Shown one piece after another: positions 1 through 11,100 of a stretch of DNA of 64,000 bases (position 1 is the first letter of the stretch; every line of letters starts with the position of its first letter). The DNA lies in the NCBI RefSeq assembly GCF_002368035.1, contig NZ_AP018222.1, forward strand, positions 3,016,534-3,080,533, in the 5' to 3' direction. The DNA comes from Nostoc linckia NIES-25. GTDB taxonomy: Bacteria; Cyanobacteriota; Cyanobacteriia; Cyanobacteriales; Nostocaceae. The notes under the pieces were generated by a model that was not told the origin of the DNA, did no database searches, and saw only the letters and a program-made list of their open reading frames with translations. Both the position numbers and the translations under genes were made by a program.

Positions 1-3000
1 TTTCAGGTAATGGTAGAACCGGCCCTTTCCCAGGACAGCCAATACAAGGGTTTAGCGGTGTACAGTTTGCTAACAATAACTCTCTCTATTTTCTGTCAGA
101 TAATGGTTACGGTAGCAAAGATAATAGTGAAGACTTTTTATTACGTATCCATCGTGTAGATCCCAATTTTAAGGGAATAGAAAATGGCGATGGCACTGTT
201 AAGGTTTTAGATTATATTCAACTTGCCGATCCTAACAACAAAATTCCTTTCCCAATAATCAATGAAGGAACCTCTGAAAGATTACTAACTGGTGCCGACT
301 TTGACGTAGAATCATTCGTATTTGATAAAGACGGTACCATCTGGGTTGGAGACGAATTTGGCCCTTACCTGCTACATTTTGATACTGCTGGTAACTTATT
401 AGAAGCTCCCATTGCTACACCTGATTCCTTTAAAACTCTAGATGGAGAAGCACCATTCGTTATTGGTCATAGAGGTGCTAGTGGAAAGCTTCCAGAACAT
501 ACTCTAGAAGCCTACAAACAAGCAATTGAAGATGGCGCTGACTTTATCGAGCCTGACTTAGTAGTTACAAAAGATGGTGTATTAATTGCTCGCCATGAGC
601 CTGCTTTGGCAATTTTGAACGCTGATGGTACTGTCAATTTCAGCAATACAACCACAGACGTTTACGATATTACCAAGTATCCACAGTTTGCCGATCGCAA
701 GAAAACAGTCAGCCTCGACGGAAATCAAATCACAGGTTGGTTTGCTGAAGATTTTACTCTTGAGGAAATCAAGAGTTTAAAAGCCATCCAGCGTCTACCT
801 TTCCGCGACCAATCTTTTAATGGCCAATTTGAAATTCCCACTCTGGCAGAAGTTATTGACTTGGTGAAACAAGTAGAAGCCGAGACAGGTAAAAAAATTG
901 GCATCTATCCTGAAACCAAGCATCCCACATATTTTGCTCAAGAAGCTACCTATGTAGGTACTACAGAGAAAATTAACAGAAACATCAGTGAAATACTCAT
1001 CGACACCCTCAAAGCTGAGAATTTCACCGATCCCGATCGCATTTTCATCCAATCCTTTGAAGTTGGTAATCTCAAGGATCTAAACGATCGCATTATGCCG
1101 AATGCAGGTGTAGACATCCCACTCATCCAACTTCTAGATGCATCTGGTATTGCGCTAGATGGTACTCTCATCGAAAGTCAGCCTTATGATTTCCAAGTGA
1201 GTAATGACCCTCGCACATATGGTGATTTACGAACTCCAGAAGGCCTAGCTGAAGTTGCTACTTACGCTGATGGTATCGGCCCTTGGAAGCGGATGATTGT
1301 TAGTGTCAAAGGAACTGATGCTAATAAGGATGGTTTGGCAGATGATATCAACAACGATGGCGTAGTCAATGAAGCTGACAGAAACTTGGTGTCTCCTACG
1401 ACTTTAATTCAAGATGCTCACAATGCAGGTTTGGAAGTACATCCTTATACGTTCCGTAACGAAGACTTGTATTTAGCAGCAGATTACAAAGGTAATCCAG
1501 AACTCGAATTTCAGCAGTTCTTTCAACTAGGCGTAGATGCACTGTTCACAGACTTTCCAGATACAGGGGATAAAGTCCGAGATTTCTTGAGTATTCCTGA
1601 GAATAACTTAGTGCGATCGCCACAAAACCCAGATGTCCTCTCAGGAGATGCTTTTGCTAATTTGGGTGGCTCCAAAGGTTTTGAAGGCGGAGCAATCAAC
1701 GCCAGCAAAACCAAACTCTATCTGCTGCTAGAAGGTACAGTCCAAGGCGATCCCGTTGGTGCTTTACGGCTCAACGAATTTGATATTGCTAGCCACGAGT
1801 ATACAGATAAGAAACTATACTACAAACTGGAAAATCCTGGATATGCGATCGGGGATTTAGCAGTCATTAACGACAATGAATACCTTGTAATTGAGCGGGA
1901 TAATGGTCAAGGCGCTTCTGCTCAATTCAAGAAAATCTACAAAATTGACTTGTCTAAAACAGATTCTGATGGCTACGTAGCAAAAGAAGAAGTTGCAGAC
2001 TTGTTAAACATCCAAGACCCCAACGACCTCAACGGCGACGGCAAAACCACCTTCGACTTCCCATTTGTCACAATTGAAAATGTTTTAGTTGTTGACAAAA
2101 ACACCATTTTAGTCGCCAATGATAACAACTATCCTTTCTCAACAGGTCGTCCAGGAAACGATCCTCAAAATCCAGTCATAGACAACAACGAAATTATTCT
2201 CTTGAAACTGGAGAATCCTCTCAATCTTGCTCCCGGTTTAGGTCAACCTCCAGCAGAACAACTTAACTTTGGCTCTACTAACAGCGATACTATTACAGTT
2301 GAACCAAACCAAACCTTATTCACGGGTAATGGTGCAGACTTTGTAGAAGGTACTGAAGCTAACACAATCCAAACAGGAAGCGGTGAAGATACGGTGCTAG
2401 TTGGCAGTAACTCTTCAGTGTCGGCAGGAGACGGTGATGATAGTATCTTTGTTGGTCAAAATGGTGCTGCTCAAAATAGTAACGCCGATGGTGGCAATGG
2501 TGATGACCAAATTACCGTAGTCGAAGCCAGTGGTAGCAATAATTTATTTGGAGGCGCAGGTGCTGACAGCCTGACAGTAATTGAAGGTTCGCATCAACTA
2601 TCCTTCGGTGGTTCCGGTAAAGATACCCTCAAGAGTAATGGCAGCAATAACCGTCTGTATGGTGGTTCTGGAGATGACAAACTCTTCTCTAGTGTCAATG
2701 ATTCGCTGTTTGGTGGCGATGGCGATGATGTGCTATTTGCCGGTCAAGCAGGTGGTAATAAACTCAGCGGTGGTGCTGGTGCAGATCAATTTTGGATTGC
2801 TAATAGCAGTCTGCCAACTGCCAAGAACATCGTCAGTGATTTTACAATTAGCACTGACAAAATTGGGCTTGGCGGTATTGGCGTGACTCAATTTAGTGCC
2901 TTAACGCTGTTGCAACTGGGTAGTGACACTTTAGTAAAAACCGGAAATACAGAGTTGGCTTTATTAGTTGGAATTACCTCAACTAGCCTTAGTGCCAATG

Positions 3001-3029
3001 ATTTCGCTTTCTCTGCTAGTGTGGTTTAG
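1..3029 (+). CDS. Phytase-like esterase / glycerophosphodiester phosphodiesterase with C-terminal RTX repeats (5' end outside window)
   Basis: The frame is open from base 3 with no stop upstream, so this is the 3' part (1008 codons seen) of a larger gene. The first ~145 residues look like the front half of an esterase-like phytase domain (GADFDVESF, WVGDEFGP). A GDPD domain starts near residue 152 with VIGHRGASG and shows the ExD and later His residues (FIEPDLVV, ARHEP) of metal-dependent glycerophosphodiester phosphodiesterases, which release glycerol-3-phosphate. The rear half of the phytase-like domain follows (GFEGGAI, IGDLAVI, LLVANDN-type text). From about base 2310 there are glycine/aspartate nonapeptides such as GGSGDDKLF and GGDGDDVLF, the calcium-binding RTX motif. 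Family knowledge: RTX proteins leave the cell by type I secretion. Inference: an exported phosphate-scavenging enzyme. A matching exporter lies at 8148-12862. Confidence 0.88.
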   Translation, partial: SGNGRTGPFPGQPIQGFSGVQFANNNSLYFLSDNGYGSKDNSEDFLLRIHRVDPNFKGIENGDGTVKVLDYIQLADPNNKIPFPIINEGTSERLLTGADFDVESFVFDKDGTIWVGDEFGPYLLHFDTAGNLLEAPIATPDSFKTLDGEAPFVIGHRGASGKLPEHTLEAYKQAIEDGADFIEPDLVVTKDGVLIARHEPALAILNADGTVNFSNTTTDVYDITKYPQFADRKKTVSLDGNQITGWFAEDFTLEEIKSLKAIQRLPFRDQSFNGQFEIPTLAEVIDLVKQVEAETGKKIGIYPETKHPTYFAQEATYVGTTEKINRNISEILIDTLKAENFTDPDRIFIQSFEVGNLKDLNDRIMPNAGVDIPLIQLLDASGIALDGTLIESQPYDFQVSNDPRTYGDLRTPEGLAEVATYADGIGPWKRMIVSVKGTDANKDGLADDINNDGVVNEADRNLVSPTTLIQDAHNAGLEVHPYTFRNEDLYLAADYKGNPELEFQQFFQLGVDALFTDFPDTGDKVRDFLSIPENNLVRSPQNPDVLSGDAFANLGGSKGFEGGAINASKTKLYLLLEGTVQGDPVGALRLNEFDIASHEYTDKKLYYKLENPGYAIGDLAVINDNEYLVIERDNGQGASAQFKKIYKIDLSKTDSDGYVAKEEVADLLNIQDPNDLNGDGKTTFDFPFVTIENVLVVDKNTILVANDNNYPFSTGRPGNDPQNPVIDNNEIILLKLENPLNLAPGLGQPPAEQLNFGSTNSDTITVEPNQTLFTGNGADFVEGTEANTIQTGSGEDTVLVGSNSSVSAGDGDDSIFVGQNGAAQNSNADGGNGDDQITVVEASGSNNLFGGAGADSLTVIEGSHQLSFGGSGKDTLKSNGSNNRLYGGSGDDKLFSSVNDSLFGGDGDDVLFAGQAGGNKLSGGAGADQFWIANSSLPTAKNIVSDFTISTDKIGLGGIGVTQFSALTLLQLGSDTLVKTGNTELALLVGITSTSLSANDFAFSASVV

Positions 3030-3391
3030 CCAAAAGTAATTACAGCTTAAATTCAACATTCAATAATCAGTTAAGCTAACTGATTTACTACAACTTTCTA
3101 ACCTCATCTGAATTGCAGGTGGGGTTATTTTCTTGGCAGATACTTGCATTAGAACTTGAATGAAGCCAGTGTAAAGCTTGTATAAGTGTATATGCAATTA
3201 CCAGTATAATCTTTACATCAGCCCAAAACTGCTATTAACCCAGTGTATTTGCTGAGGTTTTACTCAAATTTAGACAATAAGCTGTATAGTGCATTCCTCA
3301 CCTTGCTAGCAAAGAATATTACTCTGATTAACTATTTTGCAATCTCAAGAGAAACAGGTGTGAGGTAACCAAATATTACTTTAAAACAATT
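3030..3391. other. Intergenic spacer between two exported-protein genes
   Basis: This 362-base gap contains a terminator-like hairpin at 3100-3126 and AT-rich DNA leading into the next gene. No further gene, RNA or repeat is evident. Confidence 0.6.
3100..3132 (+). terminator. Probable Rho-independent terminator of the GDPD gene
   Basis: AACCTCATCTG pairs with CAGGTGGGGTT across a five-base loop AATTG, with two G-U pairs in RNA, and is followed by ATTTTC. It lies 70 bases after the stop codon. Confidence 0.6.
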
Positions 3392-6300
3392 ATGACCGCA
3401 TCATTAACAAATGTGAATAACTTCTTAGCTAAGACAACTGCTAATTCAGTTACTACCGTAGATATTGAAAGCGATCGCAAACTCGACTTGGTGGCAGATA
3501 ACTATCAAGACTTGCATAGCCAACCTGCTAATCAACTAGTTTTTATTGACTCACAGCTAGAAGACTACCAAAATCTGGTAGCAGGTGTTTTGCCCAACAT
3601 GACTGTTGTCGTCCTAGATCCCGATGGCGATGGTATTGAGCAAATTAGCCAAGTATTGGCATTGCATCGCCAAGTGAACAGCCTGCACATTGTTTCTCAC
3701 GGCGCACCAGGGCGGCTTTATTTGGGGAACAGTCAACTTAGTCACGAAACCCTCGATCGCTATACTTCACAACTCATAGGTTGGGCAAATGCTTTGACTG
3801 CCAATGCACAACTACTAATTTATGGTTGTGAAGTTGCTCAAACACCGCAAGGAATGGCATTTGTACGGCGATTGAGCGAACTGACCGGCGCAGTGGTAGC
3901 GGCCTCAGATCGCTTAATAGGGAGTCGCACATTAGGCGGGAACTGGGAACTGAATATTTCTACGGGGGCGATCGCTTCTGGTTTAGCGTTCCAAGAACAA
4001 GCAATGACAGCCTACTCCTCAGTACTAGGAAAAGTAGTTCTCGACACCACCTTCAACACTACTGGTAAAGTTACTACTAACTTTAACGCCAGTAATGACG
4101 GTAGCTACAGCGTCGCCGTCCAAGATGACGGCAAGATTCTGGTGGCCGGATATAGCAATAACGGTACCGATGATGACTTTGCCATCGCCCGTTATAACAG
4201 CGATGGCACTCTCGATACCACCTTCAACACTACTGGTAAAGTTACTACCGACTTTAACGCCGATAAAGACGGTAGCTACAGCATCGCCGTCCAAGATGAC
4301 GGCAAGATTCTGGTGGCCGGATATAGCAATAACGGCACCGATGATGACTTTGCGATCGCCCGCTATAACAGCGATGGCAGCCTCGATACCACCTTCAACA
4401 CTACTGGTAAAGTTACTACCGACTTTAACGCTAGTAAGGAGGGTGGCAACAGTATCGCTATCCAAGATGACGGCAAGATTCTGGTGGCCGGATATAGCAA
4501 TAACGGCACTGATGATGACTTTGCCATCGTCCGTTATAACAGCGATGGCAGCCTCGATACCACCTTCAACACTACTGGTATAGTTACTACTGACTTTAAC
4601 GGCAATGATGAGGCTGGCAACAGCATCACCGTCCAATCTGACGGCAAGATTCTGGTGGCCGGATATAGCAATAACGGCACTAATAACGACTTTGCCATTG
4701 CCCGTTATAACAGCGATGGCAGCCTCGATACCACCTTCAACAGTACTGGTAAAGTTACTACCGACTTTAACAGCAGTGATGAAGGTGGCTATAGCATCAC
4801 CGTCCAAGATGACGGCAAGATTCTGGTGGTGGGAACTAGCAATAACGGCAGTAATAATGACTTTGCCATTGCCCGTTATAACAGCGATGGCAGCCTGGAC
4901 ACTACCTTCAACACTACTGGTAAAGTTACTACCGACTTTAACGGCAATGATGAGGCTGGCAACAGCATCACCGTCCAAGATGACGGCAAGGTTCTGGTGG
5001 CCGGATATAGCAATAACGGCAGTAATGATGACTTTGCCATTGCCCGTTATAACAGCGATGGTACTCTCGACACAACATTCAACACTACTGGTAAATTTAC
5101 TAGCGACTTTAACGGCAATGATGAGGGTGGCAACAGCATCATCGTCCAAGATGACGACAAGATTCTGGTAGCGGGAGTTAGCAATAACGGCACTGATTAT
5201 GACTTTGCGATCGCCCGTTACTCGGTTAACCAATCTCCAGAAGTAGCGAATGAAATTCAGGATGTAGAAGCCACCCAAGATAGTGTCTTTAACTTCACTA
5301 TTCCAGATGACGCCTTCAGCGATGCAGATGCTGAAGATATCCTGACTTACACTGCAACTCTGGAAAATGATGAGCTACTACCCACTTGGTTGAACTTTAA
5401 TCCTGATACCCTTACCTTCACGGGTACTCCGACAAATAAAGATGTGGGTAGTCTAAACATCAAAGTTATTGCTACCGATATTGCTGGAGATGAAGCCAGT
5501 GACGTATTTAAATTAGCAGTGGAGCAAAAGGCCGATCTCACTATCCTGCCAATTACCCTACTGACAATAATTAAAGGCGATGTCTTTAATGTCAAGACTA
5601 AGCTCAACATTAAAGGTGATAAAGGAAAACTCTCAATCAAGATTAAAACCAAATCCTCTAACAAAGTAGAGGAACTGTGTGTATTTAATGTTGATGATGA
5701 TGAAGGTAAGATTGACGGCAAAGCCCCTGGTACAGAAGGCTATACACAAGCGGCTCTTTTGCGTTCAAAAGTAATTTTCTGCTCCCTTGGTAATTTGCCG
5801 AATGGTTTTAGTACCGCTGACTTGGCAACCATCTTACAATTCGACTCTGATACCAAGCTCCGATTTTATATGGTATCCAACAGTACTACTCAGGATGTAC
5901 TGTCTGGAAAAGCCTCTTTCTCAAGTGTGATTTTTTCTTCAAGCACGAGTAGCAACTCAGAAAGCTCAGAAAATGGAGGATTTTCTCTCAACTTCGAGAG
6001 TTTGGTTGTCACGGTTGAAGCAACAAATCAACAAGTAACTTTGGGTACAGGTTTGCAAGGTAAAAAAGAAGGCGAACTGATTGATTTGCGGGAGATTAAA
6101 CAATCAGTAAAAGCTGATTTTAAAGTTCACAGAGAAGCTACACTTAACAACTGTGTCGGGTTCTATCAAATTGCTGATGAGAGTGGTGGTATAGACACCA
6201 ATAATGATGGTGTGGCAGATATTCTTGTTGGACAGGCTGGTTACGCCGAAGCCGCTGTGCGTCAGCGTATTACAGGCATTGATTTGACAGTGACTAACCA

Positions 6301-6571
6301 AGGTACAGCTTCTCACGGTGGTACTTTCGCTGCTGGTTCGCTGTTTGCACCGTTTATTATTATCAATGGTAAACCCGATGCGTTTGTTGATAAAAATAGC
6401 AAAAAGAATCCCACGGTTTATTTTGCATTTTTAGGTGCTAACACTGATAAAACAGATCACATTCGGTTGTTAGGAAATAACACCTTTGGCTTTGAAGATT
6501 TGGCAAAAGGCGGCGACAAAGATTACAACGATATCATCGTCAAGATCGATTTGACTGTGAATGCTGTTTAA
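3392..6571 (+). CDS. Large exported protein: DUF4347, seven delta-60 repeats, Ig-like domain, DUF4114
   Basis: 1059 residues. Residues ~48-195 match the DUF4347 family (LVFIDSQLEDY, HIVSHGAPGRLYLG, LIYGCEVA), common at the N-terminus of large cyanobacterial surface proteins. Seven 57-residue delta-60 (DUF5122) units follow, each with QDDGKILVAGYSNNG and DFAIARYNSDG, a predicted beta-propeller-like fold. Residues ~614-710 resemble a putative-Ig/cadherin-like domain (YTATLENDELLPTWLNF, FTGTPTN). The C-terminus ends in a DUF4114 module (FGFEDLAKGGDKDYNDIIV). There is no classical signal peptide, which suits type I secretion. No enzyme active site is visible; a surface or adhesive role is inferred. 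It lies between the RTX GDPD gene and the exporter genes. Confidence 0.88.
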   Translation: MTASLTNVNNFLAKTTANSVTTVDIESDRKLDLVADNYQDLHSQPANQLVFIDSQLEDYQNLVAGVLPNMTVVVLDPDGDGIEQISQVLALHRQVNSLHIVSHGAPGRLYLGNSQLSHETLDRYTSQLIGWANALTANAQLLIYGCEVAQTPQGMAFVRRLSELTGAVVAASDRLIGSRTLGGNWELNISTGAIASGLAFQEQAMTAYSSVLGKVVLDTTFNTTGKVTTNFNASNDGSYSVAVQDDGKILVAGYSNNGTDDDFAIARYNSDGTLDTTFNTTGKVTTDFNADKDGSYSIAVQDDGKILVAGYSNNGTDDDFAIARYNSDGSLDTTFNTTGKVTTDFNASKEGGNSIAIQDDGKILVAGYSNNGTDDDFAIVRYNSDGSLDTTFNTTGIVTTDFNGNDEAGNSITVQSDGKILVAGYSNNGTNNDFAIARYNSDGSLDTTFNSTGKVTTDFNSSDEGGYSITVQDDGKILVVGTSNNGSNNDFAIARYNSDGSLDTTFNTTGKVTTDFNGNDEAGNSITVQDDGKVLVAGYSNNGSNDDFAIARYNSDGTLDTTFNTTGKFTSDFNGNDEGGNSIIVQDDDKILVAGVSNNGTDYDFAIARYSVNQSPEVANEIQDVEATQDSVFNFTIPDDAFSDADAEDILTYTATLENDELLPTWLNFNPDTLTFTGTPTNKDVGSLNIKVIATDIAGDEASDVFKLAVEQKADLTILPITLLTIIKGDVFNVKTKLNIKGDKGKLSIKIKTKSSNKVEELCVFNVDDDEGKIDGKAPGTEGYTQAALLRSKVIFCSLGNLPNGFSTADLATILQFDSDTKLRFYMVSNSTTQDVLSGKASFSSVIFSSSTSSNSESSENGGFSLNFESLVVTVEATNQQVTLGTGLQGKKEGELIDLREIKQSVKADFKVHREATLNNCVGFYQIADESGGIDTNNDGVADILVGQAGYAEAAVRQRITGIDLTVTNQGTASHGGTFAAGSLFAPFIIINGKPDAFVDKNSKKNPTVYFAFLGANTDKTDHIRLLGNNTFGFEDLAKGGDKDYNDIIVKIDLTVNAV
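4040..5236 (+). repeat. Seven tandem 171-bp repeats encoding delta-60 units
   Basis: Unit starts at 4040, 4211, 4382, 4553, 4724, 4895 and 5066 are each exactly 171 bp apart. Several are near-identical at the DNA level (shared blocks such as ATTCTGGTGGCCGGATATAG), pointing to recent duplication or gene conversion. Long ORFs in the other frames here are by-products of the repetition. Confidence 0.95.
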
Positions 6572-6573
6572 TA

Positions 6574-6677
6574 TATAGCAATCCCATTTGATTTGTGAAA
6601 ATCGAGGGGCTTCAGATCCCCGACTTCTTTGAGAAGTCGGGGATCTTGTTGTTCGCAAATGATTTAGGACTGCTATA
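6574..6677. mobile_element. MITE-like element (104 bp) with imperfect terminal inverted repeats
   Basis: The left end begins TATAGCAATCCCATTTG and the right end, reverse complemented, begins TATAGCAGTCCTAAATC; the ~26-base ends match imperfectly. In the centre, GATCCCCGACTTCT (6615-6628) and AGAAGTCGGGGATC (6632-6645) form a perfect 14-bp stem with loop TTG. It starts 3 bases after the stop of the DUF4347 gene and may act as its terminator. No coding capacity. Confidence 0.65.
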
Positions 6678-8147
6678 GGCATTAACAATTAAAAATTAAA
6701 AACAGTTGGAGTTGGGGATTTAAACCCTAACTCAACTGATAAGTAGGTAGACATCATTAAATATAAAATGCTTATCGCCAAAAACAATATGGGATAAGTC
6801 TTTTACCTTCTGCCATCTGCCTTCTTCCTTCTGCCTTCTACTTACTACGTGTAATGGTTGGGGTCTTAAACCCTTGATGTTACGATAAAGAAAAATTTAT
6901 TGCCTTCTGCCTTATAATTTGCAGAATTTTTTAAATATCTAACAATCAAATAACAGCATATACTCAGAATTAAGGTTTTTATTGATACTTGTAAATTACG
7001 CTTTCTACTTTTTTGTGAGAGAAAATTTCTGTAATTACGCATTATGTGGATTAGACGCTAAAACCCTTGATTTATCATTGTAAAGACGTTGCAGTGCAAC
7101 GACTCTACAGGGCGCAGAATCCTTGATATTTCGTTTATTTGGATAATTCACATCAGACCTTAATTACATACTAAAATCACACAACTTCACGCTACAACGA
7201 GATTAAACTAGTAAATCTACTGAAGCCAGTCATTGTCTTTCCTTCATAGATTTGATGGTTGATTCCTCTACAGTACTTTTTCAGTTAATCCATATTGAAC
7301 TTAACTGACAAAAAGTGATGCGGAATTATTTGACAGTTAGGTATGGGTGGTGTTTTATGAGGAAAGACCGCTGTCTTTCTTTATCAGTGATACTGTTGTT
7401 CCCTAGATGAAAGAATTTGTAAAAAATAATTCAAAAATTTAAGGTTTTTTTTATTACTAATTCTTAATTAGGGTATTTACTTAGGAAAGCATTTGTGATA
7501 TTTTCATGTTGACTATCATAACTTGAAATACACCAGGCTAAATTTAACAAACAGGTCTTGATGTATCAGTTTAGTTGTGAGTATTCATTCTCCATAGTTG
7601 CAATAGTAAATTCTGAATTTCAGTTTGTATAAATCTATGTAGCTTAACCAAGTAATAATCTATTCTCAATTTATTATTAAAACTAGGGAGTAGGGAGTAG
7701 GGTATATTCCTTTTTTATCTTTGCTTGTGGGATTTTGCCGTCATTGACTGTCTTAGTAATCAGGAGTGGGAAGTAGGTACAGACGCGATCGCTCGCTTCT
7801 GTAACAGAGTAGTGGAGGAAACTTTGTTTGTGCTTGGTTGTGGGTTTTTACGGCGATCGCCTAAGTTTAAGAATTATTACAAACAGTGTTTATTTTGAAT
7901 AAACTAACCGTAATAACCGTGGATCTAAATGTAAGTTTGTAATTAGCAAATTTGTTATCTGTGGGATCGTGTATCCACATACACTGAGTGCCACATTGTC
8001 AAGTTAGGAGTTAGAAGTGAGGCAGTGCAGTCTTAAATGTTTCCTCGAACGGCGAATGGCGAACCCCGTAGGAGTTAATAATTGTGTTAATTCTTTATCC
8101 CTAACTCATAACTCGATCGCTCATTTTTACCTTTTGACTTATTTGAC
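6678..8147. other. 1.5-kb non-coding region upstream of the ABC exporter
   Basis: I see no convincing gene on either strand. The region holds low-complexity 'CTTCTGCC' runs (about 6800-6845), an imperfect palindrome at 7080-7108, a short GGAGTAG duplication near 7685 and AT-rich DNA. Promoters for the exporter operon presumably lie in its last few hundred bases, but no clear motif stands out. Confidence 0.5.
7080..7108. repeat. Palindromic interspersed repeat
   Basis: GTAAAGACGTTGCA faces its near reverse complement TGCAACGACTCTAC across one base. Small palindromes of this kind are dispersed in Nostocales genomes. Confidence 0.5.
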
Positions 8148-11100
8148 ATGACTTATATTAAGAACACTTTTCCAGAATTTCTCACAACCATAGAGGGGTT
8201 CGATCGCCTACCAGATGAAGCGATCGCCAACGTATCCCAACAGCTGCAAGCTTGGCGGTATCGGTTGGGTCAAAAAATCATCGGTAAAGAAAGTCCGCCG
8301 CAACAGATAACAATCATTTATGAAGGACAGGTGCGGCTGTTGGGATACGAACCCCAGACGCAAATCCCAACCACCTTGAAATTACTGCAACCAGGGGAAA
8401 TCATCGGCGAAATTGGTTTATTGCGCGAGATTCCTTGTGAAACAGCCATCGCCTCCACCGAGGTAGTGGGTTTAACCTTGAGTGCGGCAGTATATTTTCA
8501 GCTATTAGAGTCATACCCAGCATTTGCCGAAGCTCGGAAAAACCGCAGTAACTTAGTAGAAGTATTCGATATTCTCGGTGCTTATTGGCAAAAGCAAGCG
8601 ATCGCCACATTAAACCTGAAAGAACTCACACAAACAGCTTTACAAGATGCGGCAATTCAGTACGTAAATCCTGGGAAAACTTCATTCACCCAACTCGATA
8701 GCGGACGCGTTTGGTTTTTTAGTGGTGGGGGTACCGTCAGCAATTTTGCTGCTGGCGATCGGTTAGAACCAGAAGACGATCGAGACAAGATCCACGTTAG
8801 CGGCCAAACTCCCGCACGCTTACTCGGTCTAAATCCCTCAACTTTGATATTGCAAGATACTCGTCAGCTAGAACTTGCAGTCAGTGACACCCAACCACCA
8901 AGCCAAGAAGAACTAGATATTCCCTACGCATCAGACGAAATAGTTCTATCACAAACAACCGGTCAGGCCTCGAATAATTCAGGAAAACGCATAAAATACC
9001 CATTTTTTGGCGGCAAAGGAGAATTAAATTCAACCTTCGCCTGCTTCCAAATGCTGGCGAAACACTTAGAAATGCCGTTTCGTCGGGAAGTGGTTCGCCG
9101 CATTTTAAACGAGCAAATCAAACGCCAGGGTAATATTTCCTTTCCAGCTCTTGCTTACCTATCAGAGTTAATTGGACTCAAAGCGCAACTTGTAGATCTG
9201 CCAGTAGCCTCAGTCACTCGGATTCCCACACCTGCATTAATTCGCTACGGTGATAATTTTGCTGTTTTGTATGAAACCGACGCCAATACAATAGTTGTGG
9301 GCGTACCATCCCAAGGAATTGTCCGCTGCAAACCGGCTCAATTTGTCGAACAATTAGATACAGATCCGAATAACTTCCCGCCACAAGTTAGAGTATTACT
9401 GCTCTCGGCTACCAAAGAAACACCACAAGAGCGTTTTGGTCTGCGGTGGTTTTTACCTTATTTGTCACGCTATCGCCGAGTATTGATAGAAGTATTTATC
9501 GCTTCCTTTTTCGTGCAGTTAGCAGCATTGGCAAATCCCTTGGTAGTGCAGTTAATTATCGACAAAGTAATTACCCAAAATAGTATTGGTACTTTACATA
9601 TTTTAGGGCTATTACTATTAGTAGTCGGGCTATTTGAGGCGGTGTTAACTACCTTGCGAACCTACTTATTTGTCGATACTACAAATCGTATCGATATGGG
9701 TTTAGGGTCGCAAATTATCGACCACTTATTACGTCTACCACTGCGCTATTTTGAACGGCGACCAGTGGGCGAACTTTCTACTCGGATTAACGAGCTAGAA
9801 AATATTCGCCAGTTTCTCACCGGTACTGCTTTAACAGTAGGGTTAGATGCTCTATTTTCCCTCGTTTATATCGGTGTGATGCTGATTTATAGTTGGCAAC
9901 TCACCTTGGTAGGTTTAAGCACAATTCCCGTATTTGTGGTTATTACCTTAGTGGCGTCTCCTACTATTAGCAGACAATTACGCTCTAAAGCCGAACGCAA
10001 CTCCGAAACTCAATCTTATTTAGTGGAGGTGATGTCAGGAATTCAAACAGTAAAAGCGCAGAATATCGAATTGCGATCGCGCTTTTCCTGGCAAGAGCGT
10101 TATGCTCGTTATGTGTCCGCTGGTTTTAAAACAGTTGTCACTTCTACCCTCGCCAACTCCACAAGTAACTTTCTCAACAAACTCAGCAGCTTACTAGTTT
10201 TATGGGTAGGAGCTTATTTAGTACTGCAACAACAATTAACTTTAGGTGAATTAATCGCCTTCAGAATTATCTCTGGTTACGTTACCAGCCCAATATTGCG
10301 TTTAGCTCAACTTTGGCAAAGCTTCCAAGAAACTGCCTTGTCCATAGAACGTTTGAGCGATATTGTTGATACACCAGAAGAAGCAGAAACAGACCGCTAC
10401 AATATACCCTTACCGGCAATTACCGGAGCAGTCAAATACGAGAACGTTTCCTTCCGATTTGGTACCACTGGCCCTCTACAACTTTCTAACGTCAACCTCG
10501 AATTTCCTCCCGGAAAATTTGTTGGCATTGTCGGACAAAGTGGTTCTGGTAAAAGTACCATGATGAAATTATTGCTGAGACTTTATGAAACCGAATCCGG
10601 CAGAATTTTGATTGATGGTTACGATATTGCCAAAGTAGAACTTTATTCACTGCGACGACAAATTGGTGTAGTTCCTCAAGAAACATTGTTATTTGATGGC
10701 ACCGTTCAAGAAAATATTGCCCTCACAAACCCCGATGCAACAACCGAAGAAATTATTCAAGCGGCTCAGGTAGCCTGTGCCCACGAATTTATCATGAACT
10801 TGCCCAACGGTTACAACACGCGGGTGGGAGAACGGGGTTCTGCACTTTCTGGGGGACAACGACAAAGAATTGCGATCGCGCGTTCTGTTTTACAACGACC
10901 AAAATTACTAGTTTTAGATGAAGCAACTAGCGCCTTGGATTATCCCACAGAGCGACAAATCTGTCTCAACTTAGCTAGAGCATTCAAAGGTAATACAGTA
11001 TTTTTTATTACCCACCGACTGAATACCGTTAGTAATGCAGACATCATCGTTGTCATGGATAACAGCAGGGTTATAGAAAAAGGTAGCCATCAAGAATTAA

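Noticed and set aside
4025..5278. 417-codon open frame on the minus strand, and two long + strand frames at 4095-4583 and 4605-5171
   Set aside because: They exist only because the 171-bp coding repeat is a multiple of three and lacks stops in these frames. The proteins are monotonous repeats and the delta-60 frame is clearly the real one.
6789..6850. CTTCTGCC-type runs that look like a regulatory repeat
   Set aside because: The same low-complexity text appears at 39088-39126 without consistent position or orientation relative to genes; no function can be supported.
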